64,000 bases of DNA from Rotaria sordida (taxonomy: Eukaryota; Rotifera; Eurotatoria; Philodinida; Philodinidae). Location: positions 49,365 through 113,364 of the forward strand of contig CAJNOL010000662.1 of NCBI GenBank assembly GCA_905250125.1. The letters run 5' to 3'. The translations under genes were made by a program, and so were the position numbers. Below are positions 23,491 through 37,296 of the stretch, piece by piece; position 1 is the first letter of the stretch; each line of letters begins with the position of its first letter. A model generated the notes under the pieces. It made no database searches. It was not told the origin of the DNA and saw only the letters and a program-made list of their open reading frames with translations.

Positions 23491-26400
23491 CGTCTTAAGC
23501 GTGCTATCCGACAGATGGCATTCCATGACTGACGGTACTGAGGTTTGCACACGGTACCTTGTGGATACGTGACGAACAACGTCATCGCTCAGTCATGGTG
23601 GCTGAGAAATAATGATCTAGATCGATATATTATTGAAACAGGTATAATCACAAAGACAAAGATAAATACATTTTTTGTTGTTTATAAAGAACAAGAAAAA
23701 AAAATGATTTTATTTCTTTTTAAAGATTAAAAAATTTTAGATTTATTTTTCACCTTAATACTTAATCTAATTTGTATGATATTCTGAAAGTTTTCTGAAT
23801 TGAATTCATTTATAATTTTTATCTTTATCATGAATAAGTTCGATATAGAATTTTCGAAAACATTTTTATGTTCAATCTACTTAATCACTCATATCATGAT
23901 GATCAAACAATCATGAGAAAATGGATTCAATTTCTCATAGAATAGAGAAGCTCAGTTTTAAGTATAACTCTATGAGACAGAACATCAACAAAAAAAAAGG
24001 AAAGAACAAGAAAGTAACCGAAGGAGAGAAAAAATAAATTTCTTTTCTCTTTCCTTTGAAAATAAAATTTATTTCGAATATAAAAAAAAAAACACATAAC
24101 GAACTATGTTTCTATTTGATGAAGAGAAAAAGAAATAAAATATTTAATGACTAATTTTTGAAATTTAATGAAACAACTAATAATTGAATTTATTTTTCGT
24201 TATAATCATAAACAATACGAAAATAGACTAATTTAATTCTCCTCGTTGATCATTTATCATAATGTTCTTTGAAAAAATTATATCTCGTATCTATTGCCGA
24301 TTATCTGATTATGAAAAATATTCAATATGATATATATTGCAAATCTATTTTTGTTGTAGCATATCAGTTTGCTTTTTGCTCTCATCAAATATTAACAAAG
24401 AATGATAATTGTTTTAACGATCTACCATACCATTGACGAGGGAATCTTTCGAAGTGATCCATTGCTTTTGATCTCATATTTTAAATATCTCAGTCACATT
24501 GCAATATGAACTCCATATCCCTTCTTAGGCTTTTTTTAGTCTATAGGTTCTCTAGTTATGGACAAAATATGAGACCAAAAGTAATGAATCACTTCGAACG
24601 GTTTCCTCGTGAAAACATACTATGAGGAATATTCTCATTTAAATTGTTAAATTTCTCGTTACTATAACTTCGATTATTAGTAATAGAAAATGCTTTCTTT
24701 TTTTATTGTTTAAAATTCCTACAGACTAATAATATTTCAATCATGTATAGGTACTGAAAAATAATTAAACTAATTACTTATCATACGCTAGTAGTAAGTG
24801 ACTTCTGAACGAGTATAAGATAGTCATGTAAATTATCGAATAGCCTAGTTTCTTGCTTTTCTCTTTTGTATCGAGCTTCTTCCTATTATGGGATTATACA
24901 TACAGTCCTATTAAGTTGACAGAAATATGAAGAAATCTCTAATTGAAACATGAGACATCAACAATGACCGGTTGAAATTACACAAGAATTTATTTAAAAA
25001 AAAAATTATCAATATGAGATGAATACGATACACCTTACTGAAATACTCGTAAGACTTATTTCATAATATAATGAGAAGTTTTCATTTGGTAATGAAAAAA
25101 TATTTTATACTTACAAGATAATTAATATATATTTTCTTATGTTACGCATCTACTCACGTTGTCTTATAATATGAATCTGAAAAAGTATAAAAATCAATTT
25201 TTAGTTCGTCGATAACTAATGAAATTTTTAAATAGTTTGAAAATTCCAATTTATCAAATCTTGAGTATTTCTGTACTTGCAAGTTCAATGAGCTATTATT
25301 CTTCAGAAGACAAGAGAGTAATCAATAATTATCTTTGTATATTATTATATAGGATACATCTCAAAATGTCTGAAAAAAAAATCAATTACTGAATATTTGC
25401 ATAAGTACTCCAACCGACCATCCGATAGGCATTTCAATGGGTAGAGTTAGGGTTGCTGTAGGCATCGAAATTATAAATGTAGCCCTCGGATTTTCATTTT
25501 CCGATAGGTCAATAAAATGCTGAGTTTTCGAACAGCCGAATGATTTTTACCGGAGGGAATCAAAATAAAAAAAAAGATTTTTTTTCTTATAGATGCTTCA
25601 TTCTGGAGTCGTCGAGACCTATTGAATAAACGCAGAGAAGATTAAATACTTACAATTAACATTCGTCGAACATATGAACTATTGTTCTTCTATGAAGATT
25701 ATCTTTTTCATCCTTATGAAGGATAATACTTTCAAGATTGTTATTTTAACATTTGCTAACAGTTTTCGAAAAGAAAAAAAAAATACTTTTTAATCGAATA
25801 AACGCACCTTTTGCGTGTCCCTAACTACAGAAAAGCCTTTTTTTTTTAAGTCTCAGATACCATATAAGAAGTTTATTTGATAAATAACTGATTTGTGTGA
25901 TAAATTATAAGATCAATATTAAAAAATAAAAACAAGTTTTTTTTCAAACATTAAAAAATGCAAAATTCGTTATGACTATGTTTTTCATCAAAAGCACTTA
26001 TGTATTTCGATCTTACTTTGTTATTTTTCATCAGTTAATGTGAAAATATTTTTTTTAAGAAAATTATAAAAATATATGTCGAATATAAATCACTCTACTA
26101 AGATAACTAAATGAAAAAAACATTTATAAATTACTTGTTGACAAAATTTTACAAAATCAAAAACAAACCTCACCACTTGAAACTGTTATTCTGCTAGACT
26201 TGCTTCTATTGAAACACTCAATATTATGCTTTCAATATATTTCTTTTCTCGAGTACTCGAAAATTCAATGAGTATCAAGAGATCTAAATGTGTTTGAAGA
26301 ACCGAAAATAATTGTCCCATATAGGATACATTTTACGAGTGGTTGGAATCTCATGACTATCGAGGATCTCGAAATCGGAACGAAATTTCGAGCATTTATC

Positions 26401-29139
26401 ACACCCATCGTATGCTTTTTTTGAAGTTTGTTTGGGACTTACCCACTATTTTCAATAATTATGGACGATTTATTTTATTTTTTTGTAATCTATGTGAAAA
26501 ATTTAATAGTGTCCGGCTGATTTAACTTAAAAATGTCTTATTCTTTCAAAGATTATTGTATACATTAAAAAAAAAAAGGAAGTTATAATTCTGTTTTATT
26601 TTATATAGAACTAAAAATTACAACATACATACGTGTTTATTTATTGATGTTATATTATTACTCTTATACAAAATACGACTGCAGTTATTTGCACATATAT
26701 ATATATATGCATATAGGACAAAATACGTTTTTTTTCTAAGGTGTATGGCACGAATGAATAAGACTTTCTTTTCTTTTTTTTATTTGTACGATATGAAACT
26801 GTTTATTTCGATTATATATTTGTTTCTTACACCTTTAAGTCATCGAAAACATGTATAATCGTTAAATAATAAATAGTAATGTTTTAATAATAAAAAAATT
26901 CGAAAACAGAATTTTAAAGAAAATCAAGATAATATTATTGAAATATTATATTTCTTTTCTCATCTTATTATAGGTGTAATTTACATATTCTCTTTTGATA
27001 TTCGATGCTTTAAAAGGTAAGTAAGTTCATCAAACAAACTTATATATATGTATATGTATGTATGTATGCATAGATCTAACAAAGAAAGAACAAGCAAAAA
27101 ACAGATTAACAGTAATGAGGGATGATAATATACATTCGAGAGAAGTCAGTCCGAAATAGATAAGTTACAAGCAATGAATACATATCAGAGAAAGACATAG
27201 CACAATGAAGAGCACATATAATCAACGAATGAGATGTTTGATGTAGTGAATTTTTATTCTATAGAAAATATTTGATTGTAGATCATAATGACTATTATAA
27301 AGATTGAAAGTTTGATAATTCATAAAAGACTACTTATCGAATAATCGAATCAAATCATTTGAATTTGAAGATTATTACTTTAATCATAATTGTAAAGTTT
27401 TTTTTTTTTTTCAAATATAAAGTATATTTCAATAGATAAAAACAAAAATTGGAATCAAGATTAGAAAAAATTCTTTTCTACAAAATAATCAATTGTCATA
27501 CATTGGACATTAGAAAAGTTGTTTTTCTTTTATTTTCAATGGTATCATCATGATTTTATTGTATGTCAGAATTGTAATCGACCGAGAATATTTAAACCGA
27601 TTCGGTCAGACTGATTTATTATTAATTGGTTAATGGAAATGGCTTAAAAAATAAAAAACATTCATTTTCCTTTTTTTTTTTTTTTTGCATTCAAGTTTTT
27701 ACAAATCTACAAATATATGTGATATAAATTTAGCTCAAATAACACAGTTTTAATTGAGCTTTAAAAAACAAAAAAAAAATGAAATATACTTCAATTAAAG
27801 AAATAAAACAGTGTGAGCGAAGGAGAAGAAAACAAAAGGCAAATGATTTATGTATTCCATTTTTTTCTCAAAATGAATTTTTATTATTTTACTACCATAC
27901 TTGAATGTTTGCTAGAGAACACTATAGACTATATAATGGTATAATATTATTAACAGAATATATTGAACTAAGATTATGGAAAAGTTGAAAGAAAAAAGTA
28001 TGGGATCGGGGCTTTTTAAAATTATATATATTATTTGACATAGATAACAATGTATTTATACATGAAGTTAGCATCTTTAATGTTTATCATGCACTCTTTT
28101 TAATTAACTTTAGAAATGCTATTTCCAATATTTGTGCTTAATGAAAGTTATTCATTGTTACCATCTGCTTCTACATAGATGTCAATAACCTTCATCTTCT
28201 TGATTTTTGTTGACTTTTCAGTAATTTTTCACATTCTTAATATAATGTATAGATTCATTTGATAAAGAATCATCATTAATAAGCTATTTCAATATCTATG
28301 AGTATGTATGTTTCGTTTTCTGGGTATTTCAACTGATATTTATCATGCTCAGCATTATGGTTAGTAATAGGTCATTTCTTTTATAATTATTCTAATGGTA
28401 ACTATTATCTATAAATAAATCAAGATAAAACGAGTATTGCTTATACATAAAATGAGCCATTACTTCGATTTATTAATAACTGTCGCCTTTTAAAATAGAG
28501 TTAATTATAGTAGATCTTGACTTGTATATTATTATAGCCATCATATATAATAAATATAATTTATTACATAAAAAAATACAAAAGAGCAAAACATATCAAA
28601 ACTTCAACCTGAATTTGAAATCAAAGGATAAAAATAATTCTTGAATCAATACTATTTGATTATTTTGATAAGAGAAAGTAAATTTATTCCCAACAAGTTT
28701 TATCAGAGAAAAATGGCATATCTATAAAATGTTTATTTTGACATGATTTGATAGAGCTCATTGATTTATCTATAAAAATATTACTTTTAATATCATCAAA
28801 GCAGTTTTAATAAAAGAAAACTTCGAAAACAGTACTCCTCCGGAAATGACTTTAAAGTAATATTATTATTTTTTTTAAATATGGCTGATATAGTGTGCTA
28901 TCTTCTTGTATTTATCATTGATAGTACATAGGACTATTAATAGATCTGGTATCCTCCAAAGATATAAACTCTTCATAGGCACGTTTTTGAATGATTCTTT
29001 ATATTAACTTGTAATCGACATATATATGCTAAAGAAGTTAGGCATAAGTTTTGGATAAACTTCTTCTGTTCTTGAGACAATTGAATATTTTCTTACAATC
29101 ACTGGCAAAATCATACAAAACTGTTGTGCTCGTATTTAG
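23491..29139. other. Gene-free AT-rich intergenic DNA
   Basis: Apart from a 180-bp foldback at 24434-24612, no gene or repeat family was recognised. A (TA)n tract lies near 26694-26712 and a mixed TATG/TATA microsatellite near 27040-27075. A somewhat GC-richer stretch at about 25410-25560 (with tagagttagggttgctgtag) has no match elsewhere in the window. Confidence 0.5.
24434..24612. repeat. Short foldback with ACGAGG termini
   Basis: The left arm tgacgagggaatctttcgaa, continuing gtgatccattgcttttg, pairs with the right arm whose complement reads tcacgaggaaaccgttcgaa then gtgattcattacttttg. Arms are about 75 bp with a short loop. The terminal motif acgaggg is shared with much larger foldbacks at 45652 and 60109. 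Confidence 0.7.
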
Positions 29140-29647
29140 CAGTTTTTGTTATCATATCTTCGTTTGAGAATAAAACAAATAGTATACTTAGAATTAACGC
29201 CAAGAAACCACATCGGTACAGATATATTTTACGCAGAATCGATGTTAGGGGATCTATGTGCAAAATTTCGCAAAATAACTACTGAGGAGAAGTACAGGCT
29301 GGCTTTGGGTAAACAGTTCATTTTGTCAAAATACATCTGTGTCGAGTGTAGTTTTTTTTGTGTTATGGCTGAATATACTATTTGTTTTGCTCTCAAATTG
29401 AGATTGAATTCTAATAACTGCTGAATACAAGCACAAATTTAACAGGTTTAATATGCTTTTGCCAGTGATATCGAAAGGAATGCAATTTTCTCAAGAAAAG
29501 AAGGAACTTATCCAAAAATACATGCATTGTTTTTCTGGCATATATATATATATGCCAGTTTATGAAGAGTTGATGTCTTTAGAAAATACCCCATTGGAGG
29601 CTATTAGATCTGTTGATAGTCCTTCTCATATTCGGATTGATCGTTAA
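29140..29647 (+). CDS. Possible two-exon coding relic, unrecognised
   Basis: Low-confidence model. Exon 29140-29309 follows a good acceptor (cgtatttag) and ends at a donor ggtaaac. Exon 29455-29647 follows acceptor ttttgccag and ends at a TAA. Joined, the phases agree and the sequence passes through EEKYRLAL into VISKGMQFSQEKKELIQKYM and on to SPSHIRIDR. The composition (E, K, R, M rich) is more protein-like than surrounding noise, and G+C is locally higher. No domain is recognised and no upstream exon or start was found. The second exon contains a (TA)n run (about 29542-29553) that is read in frame. It could be a gene fragment, a decayed transposon reading frame, or chance. Confidence 0.27.
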
Positions 29648-30372
29648 GTTGTTTTACTTTCTAATGCATTCAATTGTCGTTTTTCTACATTCAGCCTTTC
29701 TAGAAACTTAGAATAATATATTTTGAGAAGATAAAATCAATGATAAATATAAGAAAAAAAAGTTTTTGCTCAAATATCGACATGCCAGTACCTTAGTTCT
29801 GTTATATGTCTCGATGTTTTGTTTCAATCATTATTCATTACAAATAATTATCTTCTACAGATATCTTGATACTAAAATTCAATCTTTAGATTTTTTTTGT
29901 ATTAATTTCTAATTTATCTTAATTTTTAAAATTTCATTGTTGTATCTAAATTCTAAATTAGAAATGTGTTATCTTTCACGATAAAATAACATATATGAGA
30001 TAATATGAGTCGTTTGATGATATGTAGATTACATGAATATTAAGTTTTTTTTTCTTTGTTCGTTTTTTAAATCAATAAATATTTCTAATTTACCAATAGT
30101 TATTGTAATAAAATTTCAAAAGTTTTTTCTTTTTTTTTTTTATTTATTTAGGATCAATAACAAGGAAAAAAAAATAGACATTTCTTTGTTAATTTTTTTA
30201 CGTTGTCGAGTTACTTAAGTGTTCTTTTTCGTCACATTCTTGTTGAGTAAATATTCAATATTTCGTTACACATCTCTAAAAAAAAAACGAGAAAAAAAAC
30301 ACAACTCGTCACATTTCTTTGTCGATAGACAAAAGAAGAAGTAATAACAAATTTATATATATATATAACACT

Positions 30373-31027
30373 ATGCCAAAACGTCAAATACAACATCCAT
30401 CAGAATATCGGTATGTATATAATACACTCATACAGATAATCATGTGTTGTTTTTCTGTTTTTTTTTGTTTATAGTATTTTAGTCATTGGTGATACAGGAG
30501 TAGGAAAAACTTCTCTTATTGCACGTTATATTCGAAATGAATTTCCTTTTCATAGTCGTTCTCATATTAATACAGATGGCTCAACTATATATCAAACTGT
30601 AATTGATGGTAATGATTTTACTTTAATATTTTTTGATATATCAACAATATATGATATTCAAAAATTAAAATTTTCTGATACAATTCCAACAGCATGTTTT
30701 ATAATGTTTTCTATAACAGATCAAAAAAGTTTTTCTAAATTAAATTATTTTCAAGAAAAAATTCGTTTAAAATTTCCTAATCAATTAATATCAATACCAA
30801 TTATAATTATAGGAAATAAAATTGATCTTGAATCCGAACGTGTTGTTAGTCAAGAATCTATTGATAAATTAAAATCAAATGGTGTTAATATATTTGATAT
30901 AAGTGTTAAAGGAAATGTTGGTATTGGTGATGTTATTTATACAGCAATTAAACATTTACAATATGAACAACATTATCGTTTAGAAAAAATCAAACCGAAT
31001 AATGTTTGTGCTTGCATATTATCATAG
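30373..31027 (+). CDS. Divergent Ras-like small GTPase with CAAX end
   Basis: 196 residues from exons 30373-30410 and 30475-31027 (64-bp intron, gtatgt donor, tttatag acceptor). The P-loop is intact (residues 18-26, GDTGVGKTS). G4 is NKID (127-130). G5 is SVKG (156-159). The C-terminus CACILS ends in a CAAX-type prenylation box (CILS), so membrane attachment is expected. The G3 DxxG is missing: where Ras has DTAGQ this protein has FFDISTIYD (about 65-73), so the invariant glycine and the catalytic glutamine position are lost. Switch I is also atypical (a Ser/Thr-rich GSTIYQT). It therefore probably binds GTP but may hydrolyse poorly. An AATAAA-type signal follows the stop (about 31038-31055). 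It is convergent with the CH-domain gene 120 bp away. Confidence 0.86.
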
Positions 31028-31147
31028 AGATTTTTATTGAATAAAATAAAATAAATCAATTAAGATACAATGAGAAAAAAAAATTAAATATTCATATATA
31101 TATGTGTGTGCGTATATATGTAGTTTTTCTTTTTCTGTCTATTTTTA

Positions 31148-31983
<836 letters not shown>

Positions 31984-31999
31984 TGTTGTATTTATTTAA

Positions 32000-33608
32000 A
32001 CTAAAGAATATTAACATTTATTAGAAGAATATTCACAAAATAGATCTATGATATTTTACAATTCTAACAACTGAATCCAGTAACCAGTTCTTTTTATATG
32101 GACTCGGTGTACTGATAAGAATAATGTAATAGTAATTCTATTCAGTACTTGTTACTCTTGTCAAAAAAAAAAAGAACTAATTATAAGTACAAGTTCTTTT
32201 GAAAAGAACTCGATGAGTGATATCAGTTTAGTTCTTTGACCGCAAACTGTCATAGATCTATTCAAAAATCAGCTTTAAATATATTCATACCATTCAAATT
32301 TATGACAATTTCCTTTATTTAGTACTTTGAAATCAACAGCGCAAATGATCTGGATAATTGGAACTATATCAACTCAATTATTGAGTTAGATTGAAAGGAT
32401 AACACTCCAGGGATAAACAACCATCGAGTAATGTATATAATAAGAAACAAGAAAGGAAAGAAATGGAATGTAAGAGCTACGAATGATTAAATTCTAATTC
32501 TAATGAATCTAAATTTATACTAAAATAATTTTTAAAAAAATATCGATGATCTATTTGTTGATTTCATTATTCTTTTCAAACTACTGTGAAAATAAAAAAT
32601 GAAACTTACAGAAGTTTTACTCTGATCAAGTTAAATATGATTCAAGCTGTGCAATGTATGAGAAATAGATAGGAAGGAATCGTATATATCGTTTGTTATT
32701 GGAAAGGCGTAGGCACTTGGCAATCTTCGTCACTATGACTGTCTTGTTTTTCTTTTTTTCTTGCGACAACTCATAAAATAACAATTATCAATACGAAGAA
32801 AAGAAACAGATTTATACATTGTATTTTCCACATTTTTTTCCTGATATGTTAGCAAGAAAAAAAACATCCAAACATAATGTATGTATCGGGAAAAATTGTA
32901 TATTTTCCTTTTTTTCTCCTTGTAGTTCTTCTCTCGTTGAAAACGATTATAAACAGAAGGAAGGAAGGAAGACATCCATGTCATTTATTCTTCTACGCAA
33001 ATTTTCTAACGTCAGGATAATAAGTATACATCCCCCATATACAGATGACTGTTATTTTTCAAAGGCGTTTGATGATAGATAGAATAGTTACGCAAAATCG
33101 ATAACATCATTTTGTTTTTTTGTTAAATCCTTGACTTTCAATGGTTATTTACATTCATCATACACACATATATATATACATTTAAATGATAATTTATTTA
33201 GTTGAGAATAAAAGAAAAAGAGATCGTAGAATCTCATCATACAACCCACTGTTCGTAAACGAGAATAAAATAATTACATAAAAGAAAATAATAAATAAAT
33301 AAATGTACATAAAAAACAAAAAACAACATGTTTACCCTAGGTCAATCTCTTTTTTTTTTTATCACACTTTAATAAAGCTTGTTTATGAGCAATTTGAATA
33401 TATTTATATATAGATAGATAGATACAATTTATAGTACTTGATTTTCTAGTATTTAGTTAATTCAAAAAATAAGCGCAGATTAAGTGTACAAATAAAACAA
33501 ATATATTTTATCCCGTCGATTTAAATTTACAAAAAAAAGAAAAAAAAAGAAAACAAAATGATGCTGGAAAAAATATATATATTACATTTTTATTGACCAT
33601 TAAATTAT
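32000..33608. other. Gene-free intergenic DNA
   Basis: No supported gene. Two overlapping frames on opposite strands at 32733-33082 have no splice context or motif. A (TA)n tract lies near 33165-33180 and a GATA-type run near 33412-33424. Confidence 0.5.
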
Positions 33609-34148
33609 CTATTGTACTTCTGGTCCTGGTGGATCTTGGCCATTAGGAGGTGGGCCCTAGGAAAAAAGAAAACAAAATTTGAAATAAATAAACATGTCAA
33701 TTCTTACTTGATTACTTGGTTTGCCAAGATTATTACGATTATTTCGAAGAGCACGTGGTCGAAAGAGAAAAAGCAATAGAGCAATTGCAAACCATATAGC
33801 TAACATCAAATATACATTTGTCATTCCTGTATTACCACCACCACCACCACCATTATTTGGTAGACCTGGTACTAAATAAAAAGAATATTTTCCGAATAAA
33901 AAAATATTCACAATATCAATTCTTACATGGACCAGTAAAACATTCTGTATCCGTACATGTTGTTTGTGCATTACGAAGCATATCAGTTAAACGATTCATA
34001 GCACGTTCATGATGCATTTGAAGCATATTCTAATTAATTAGAGGAACAAAAAAGAAAATTTGAGGAAAAAACAAAACTTTTAAATTCTTACAATGCATTC
34101 ACATGGATCAAATCCACCATTACCTGGATTACCAGCTGCTCCATCCAT
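33609..34148 (-). CDS. SMIM14: Small integral membrane protein 14 homolog
   Basis: 123 residues from four exons: 34148-34092, 34029-33927, 33871-33708 and 33656-33609, with introns of 62, 55 and 51 bp. Diagnostic blocks in order: GGFDPCEC (11-18), the HERAMNRL helix (26-33), CTDTECF (44-50), one TM segment (about 73-90) followed by RPRALR, and the C-terminal signature NGQDPPGPEV (113-122). These match the SMIM14 family, a single-pass ER membrane protein of unclear function; the vertebrate form is about 100 residues. The extra length here is mainly a Gly-rich linker (LPNNGGGGGGNTG) before the TM. The start was chosen as the first ATG giving the conserved N-terminal cysteines. Confidence 0.93.
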
Positions 34149-35880
34149 TATCTATCAAAAGACATACATAGACATATCGACAACAATAAAACTCATTTAC
34201 AATTACTTATACTATAAATGGAATTGTAATGAAAAGAAAAAAAGAATAATACAAATGTTTTAGTTGTGTTGACTCGAAATAATCTTAAAAAATAAATGAT
34301 TATATTATTCAAATGAATATAACAATTAATGTTGTATGATATAAGACTATTCGTATTTTTTTTTATATAGATATACTATGACGGTGTGAGTGCTTATTTA
34401 AAGTGCAAAATAGAGTGATGAAAAAGAACATCATCGCTTCGTAAATACATTTCATCCAATCAATAATGGCCATGAGTTTGGGTTGCTGTATCCAATAGAA
34501 GCCGATTCGGAGATTTTCGTCATAGATGTCGCCACATATTAAATATTTATATAGTATCACATGTGCAACGAAACAAAATTTTTATTGTTCTCATCACGAA
34601 AGCATCAACAACTGGGGGGACAAGACGAGTGACGGAATTTTGATTTAGGCAATATCAAACTTACATGAAGCGAGATCTTATATGCCGTACTGACTATTCA
34701 TTTATTGTTGGCCAATTATTGTAATATAGAATTTACAATGAATTCCAACAGTCAATCCCCAACTGTTGGCGACTTTAGTCGTCAAAAAGGGATAGCGCAG
34801 TTGTAAAAGATAGTGCATTAACCGTTCTATTGCTTAGTAAAGAATACCTAGAAAAATTCCTTTAAAATATATATTCTGACGATTCAATAATCATATTCTA
34901 CAGTAGTTAATTTTTTCTTAAAAATATACAATTATAATCAGGGATGCTCCAATGTCGCCAGAATTGGGAAGGAAGTTGAACGTTGTTTTTTTTTAGAATT
35001 GGTGAGCAAAACGAGCAATAAAAAGTTGGGTCAAAAAGCAAATTGGTTTAAGATGCGGATCACCTCCTCGACCCCACCCGGAGCACTTTTGATTACAAAA
35101 ATAGTAGTAATAGACATTGGTGAATAAATATCCAAAATCATAAAAAAGAAAAATAAACGATAAAACATATTTGATTGTGTTACCTATGAAATAATACTTG
35201 AAGAACAAAAATAGTAGTTTTTTTCTTTTTATTCTTCCCCCCCCCCTCCCCCCCTCTGCTTAATCGTTGTATGCAATAAAAATATCTAAGAGTATTACAG
35301 AAAAATATTCAAACATATTGTTTCTTTATCACGTGCTTATTATTCTCGTAAATGCAATAGTGTAAGTGTTTTCGAGAAAAACACAAAAAACAAACGCAAA
35401 AGATGAATCAATACGAAATTTTCCGATGATTTTAAATATATTAGTTTGTTTGTTCTTAGTAGACAAATATATTTATGAAATTTGCTTTTTTCTAGTCGGT
35501 AAAATAAAATGTGTGAGACATTTATAAAATATTAATTCGTTGAATGAATAATAAACATGTATTTGCTATTACATTGTGTAAAGAAGTTAATATCAGATGT
35601 CGTTTTTCTCAAAGTTTCTATTGTTAGGTTAAAAAAAAAGTATTGTTTTAGCTGTGCTTCTCATTATTTGATGTCACAAGCTCGTGACCTGTCTTTGCAT
35701 TATCTATATGGAAAGTTCTTCTAAAAAAATATTTTTATTTTTTGTAGTACAAACATTATGATAAAATTCAATTTAATGTTCAGATTTCTTTTTTTTTTCT
35801 TGTTTTTATTCGTTATTATCATCATTGATATCGATGAAGAGACTTATCTGTATATATTTAGAATTTTATAGAATTTATAA
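34149..35880. other. Intergenic DNA with a small inverted repeat and a C-tract
   Basis: A short inverted repeat lies at about 34595-34790 (caacaactggggggac against tccccaactgttggcga). A pyrimidine tract almost wholly of C (ccccccccccctcccccc) is at about 35236-35256, unusual in this AT-rich DNA. No gene is supported. Confidence 0.5.
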
Positions 35881-35881
35881 G

Positions 35882-37026
35882 AACAACAAGGAAGATCTTC
35901 CAATTGATCAATCACTTTTGAATCAAAACTATGTACATTATTTAGACCTTAATGAGCTATGTATATCCGGAAATGAGTTCGAGCATTGAGTTTTTCTGGT
36001 TGCAGATATGTTACATGCTTACGAAGTTTTTTCACCTGATACTTTGATTTCCTTCGAAACGCCAGGAAAAACTGATTTTTGAATTTCGACTCGAAACTTT
36101 ACACAGAGATAAGCATTAACGAGAATAATTTATTGTAAAAGTTTCAGATCTTTTGAGTTGTTCCTGTCATAAGATATACTTAGGGTACACCAAAAGTTCT
36201 GACCACGGCATTCAAAGGATCTTTTCGGATAAGAGAACCTATTGAAAAATGAAAAATCAAATAGCTTTTTGAGGTGCGTCGAATAATATATAGTAAATCT
36301 TGTTTTCATATGCTTTTAAAGAACCTAGAGTCAATTTACCGATAGATGACTACATACTCACATCCACAAGATGATCGAAGATGTTACGTATATGAAATTA
36401 TAGCCAGTCAACAACTCTACAAAATCGTATGTGACAAAAAAATATTTTACAAATACTTTCGACTAATACTAAGGACCACAATATTCAGAAACTTATCATG
36501 CTTGAGTGTGAATATGTGGTCGTCTATGAGTAAATTGACTCTAGTTTCTTTAAAGTCTTATGCAAACAGAATTTACTCTATGCCATTTGACACGCCTCAA
36601 AAAGCTCTACAACATCGGATATTTGGTCTTCCATTTCTCAATAGATCTTCTTATCCGAAAAGATCCTTTAAATCTCGTGGTCAGAACTTTTGATATGTCC
36701 TAAATAGATGTAATAGAAGTGTTTCTTTTTTTACGTTGCTCATATACGTATCATGGGTAGATTCAGTGTTCTTACTTTAAGATAAGAACAAATCAAAAGA
36801 CCTGAAGCTTTCACAATAAACTATTCTCTTTAAGACCTGTCTTTGTGCAAAGTTTTAAGTGGAAATTCGAAAAAGACTAAGGCCTCAAATTAAAAAATAC
36901 AGCATCACTGCAGTAAAAGCTTAGGTGTCGAACTCTTTTTAGAGTATTCATAGTTCATTAGAATGCACTCGATTTACATAGTCTCGATTCAAAAACGATT
37001 AATAAGTCCAAGGCTTTCTTTACAAT
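35882..37026. repeat. Foldback element, family FB-A copy 1, carrying a nested element
   Basis: The left half (35882-36181) and right half (36701-37026) are mirror copies: aatcacttttgaatcaaaac against cgattcaaaaacgattaata, and tcgaaactttacacagagat against ctgtctttgtgcaaagtttt. The same sequence recurs at 39490-40000 and 45652-46300 (shared dnaA-like-free landmarks such as gactcgaaactttacac / gacttgaaactttgtat and aagtttcag). It is interrupted by an unrelated foldback at 36182-36700. It lies downstream of the C1GalT1-like gene. Confidence 0.72.
36182..36700. mobile_element. Foldback/MITE nested inside FB-A copy 1
   Basis: The left end gggtacaccaaaagttctga and the right end tcagaacttttgatatgtcc are inverted repeats (shared core caaaagttctgaccac). 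The arms go on: aaaggatcttttcggataag against cttatccgaaaagatccttt, and agagtcaatttaccgataga against gtctatgagtaaattgactc. TA flanks both ends (...cttagggt and gtcctaaat), fitting a TA-targeting Tc1/mariner-type MITE. The 115-codon plus-strand frame inside is a by-product of the palindrome. Confidence 0.7.
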
Positions 37027-37296
37027 AAGGATAACTAAAAACTAGAGTAGAGATACGAAATAAAATTGTCAAAATTTTACACCTCAGTTGTTCTATTAAG
37101 TTTTAAATAATTTAATAAGAATCACCGTGTTTTCCAAAGACGAACTATATTCCGAAAAAAAAAGTATAATTCGATTAATAAATGATAATTTTTAGCAATG
37201 TATTTTAAAGATGAATATATACAACAAATATTAATTTCTTAGAATAAAAACTCATCTAATAAAAATATTGAACAAAAAGTATTTTTGTTTTTTCTT

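Noticed and set aside
32733..33082. Overlapping ORFs on opposite strands
   Set aside because: Low-complexity K/F-rich translations without splice partners; neither is supported over the other.
34780..34850. tRNA-like stretch (gggatagcgcagttg...)
   Set aside because: No A/B box pair and no cloverleaf could be drawn.
36346..36693. 115-codon plus-strand ORF
   Set aside because: It lies wholly within the nested foldback 36182-36700 and has no recognisable protein features.
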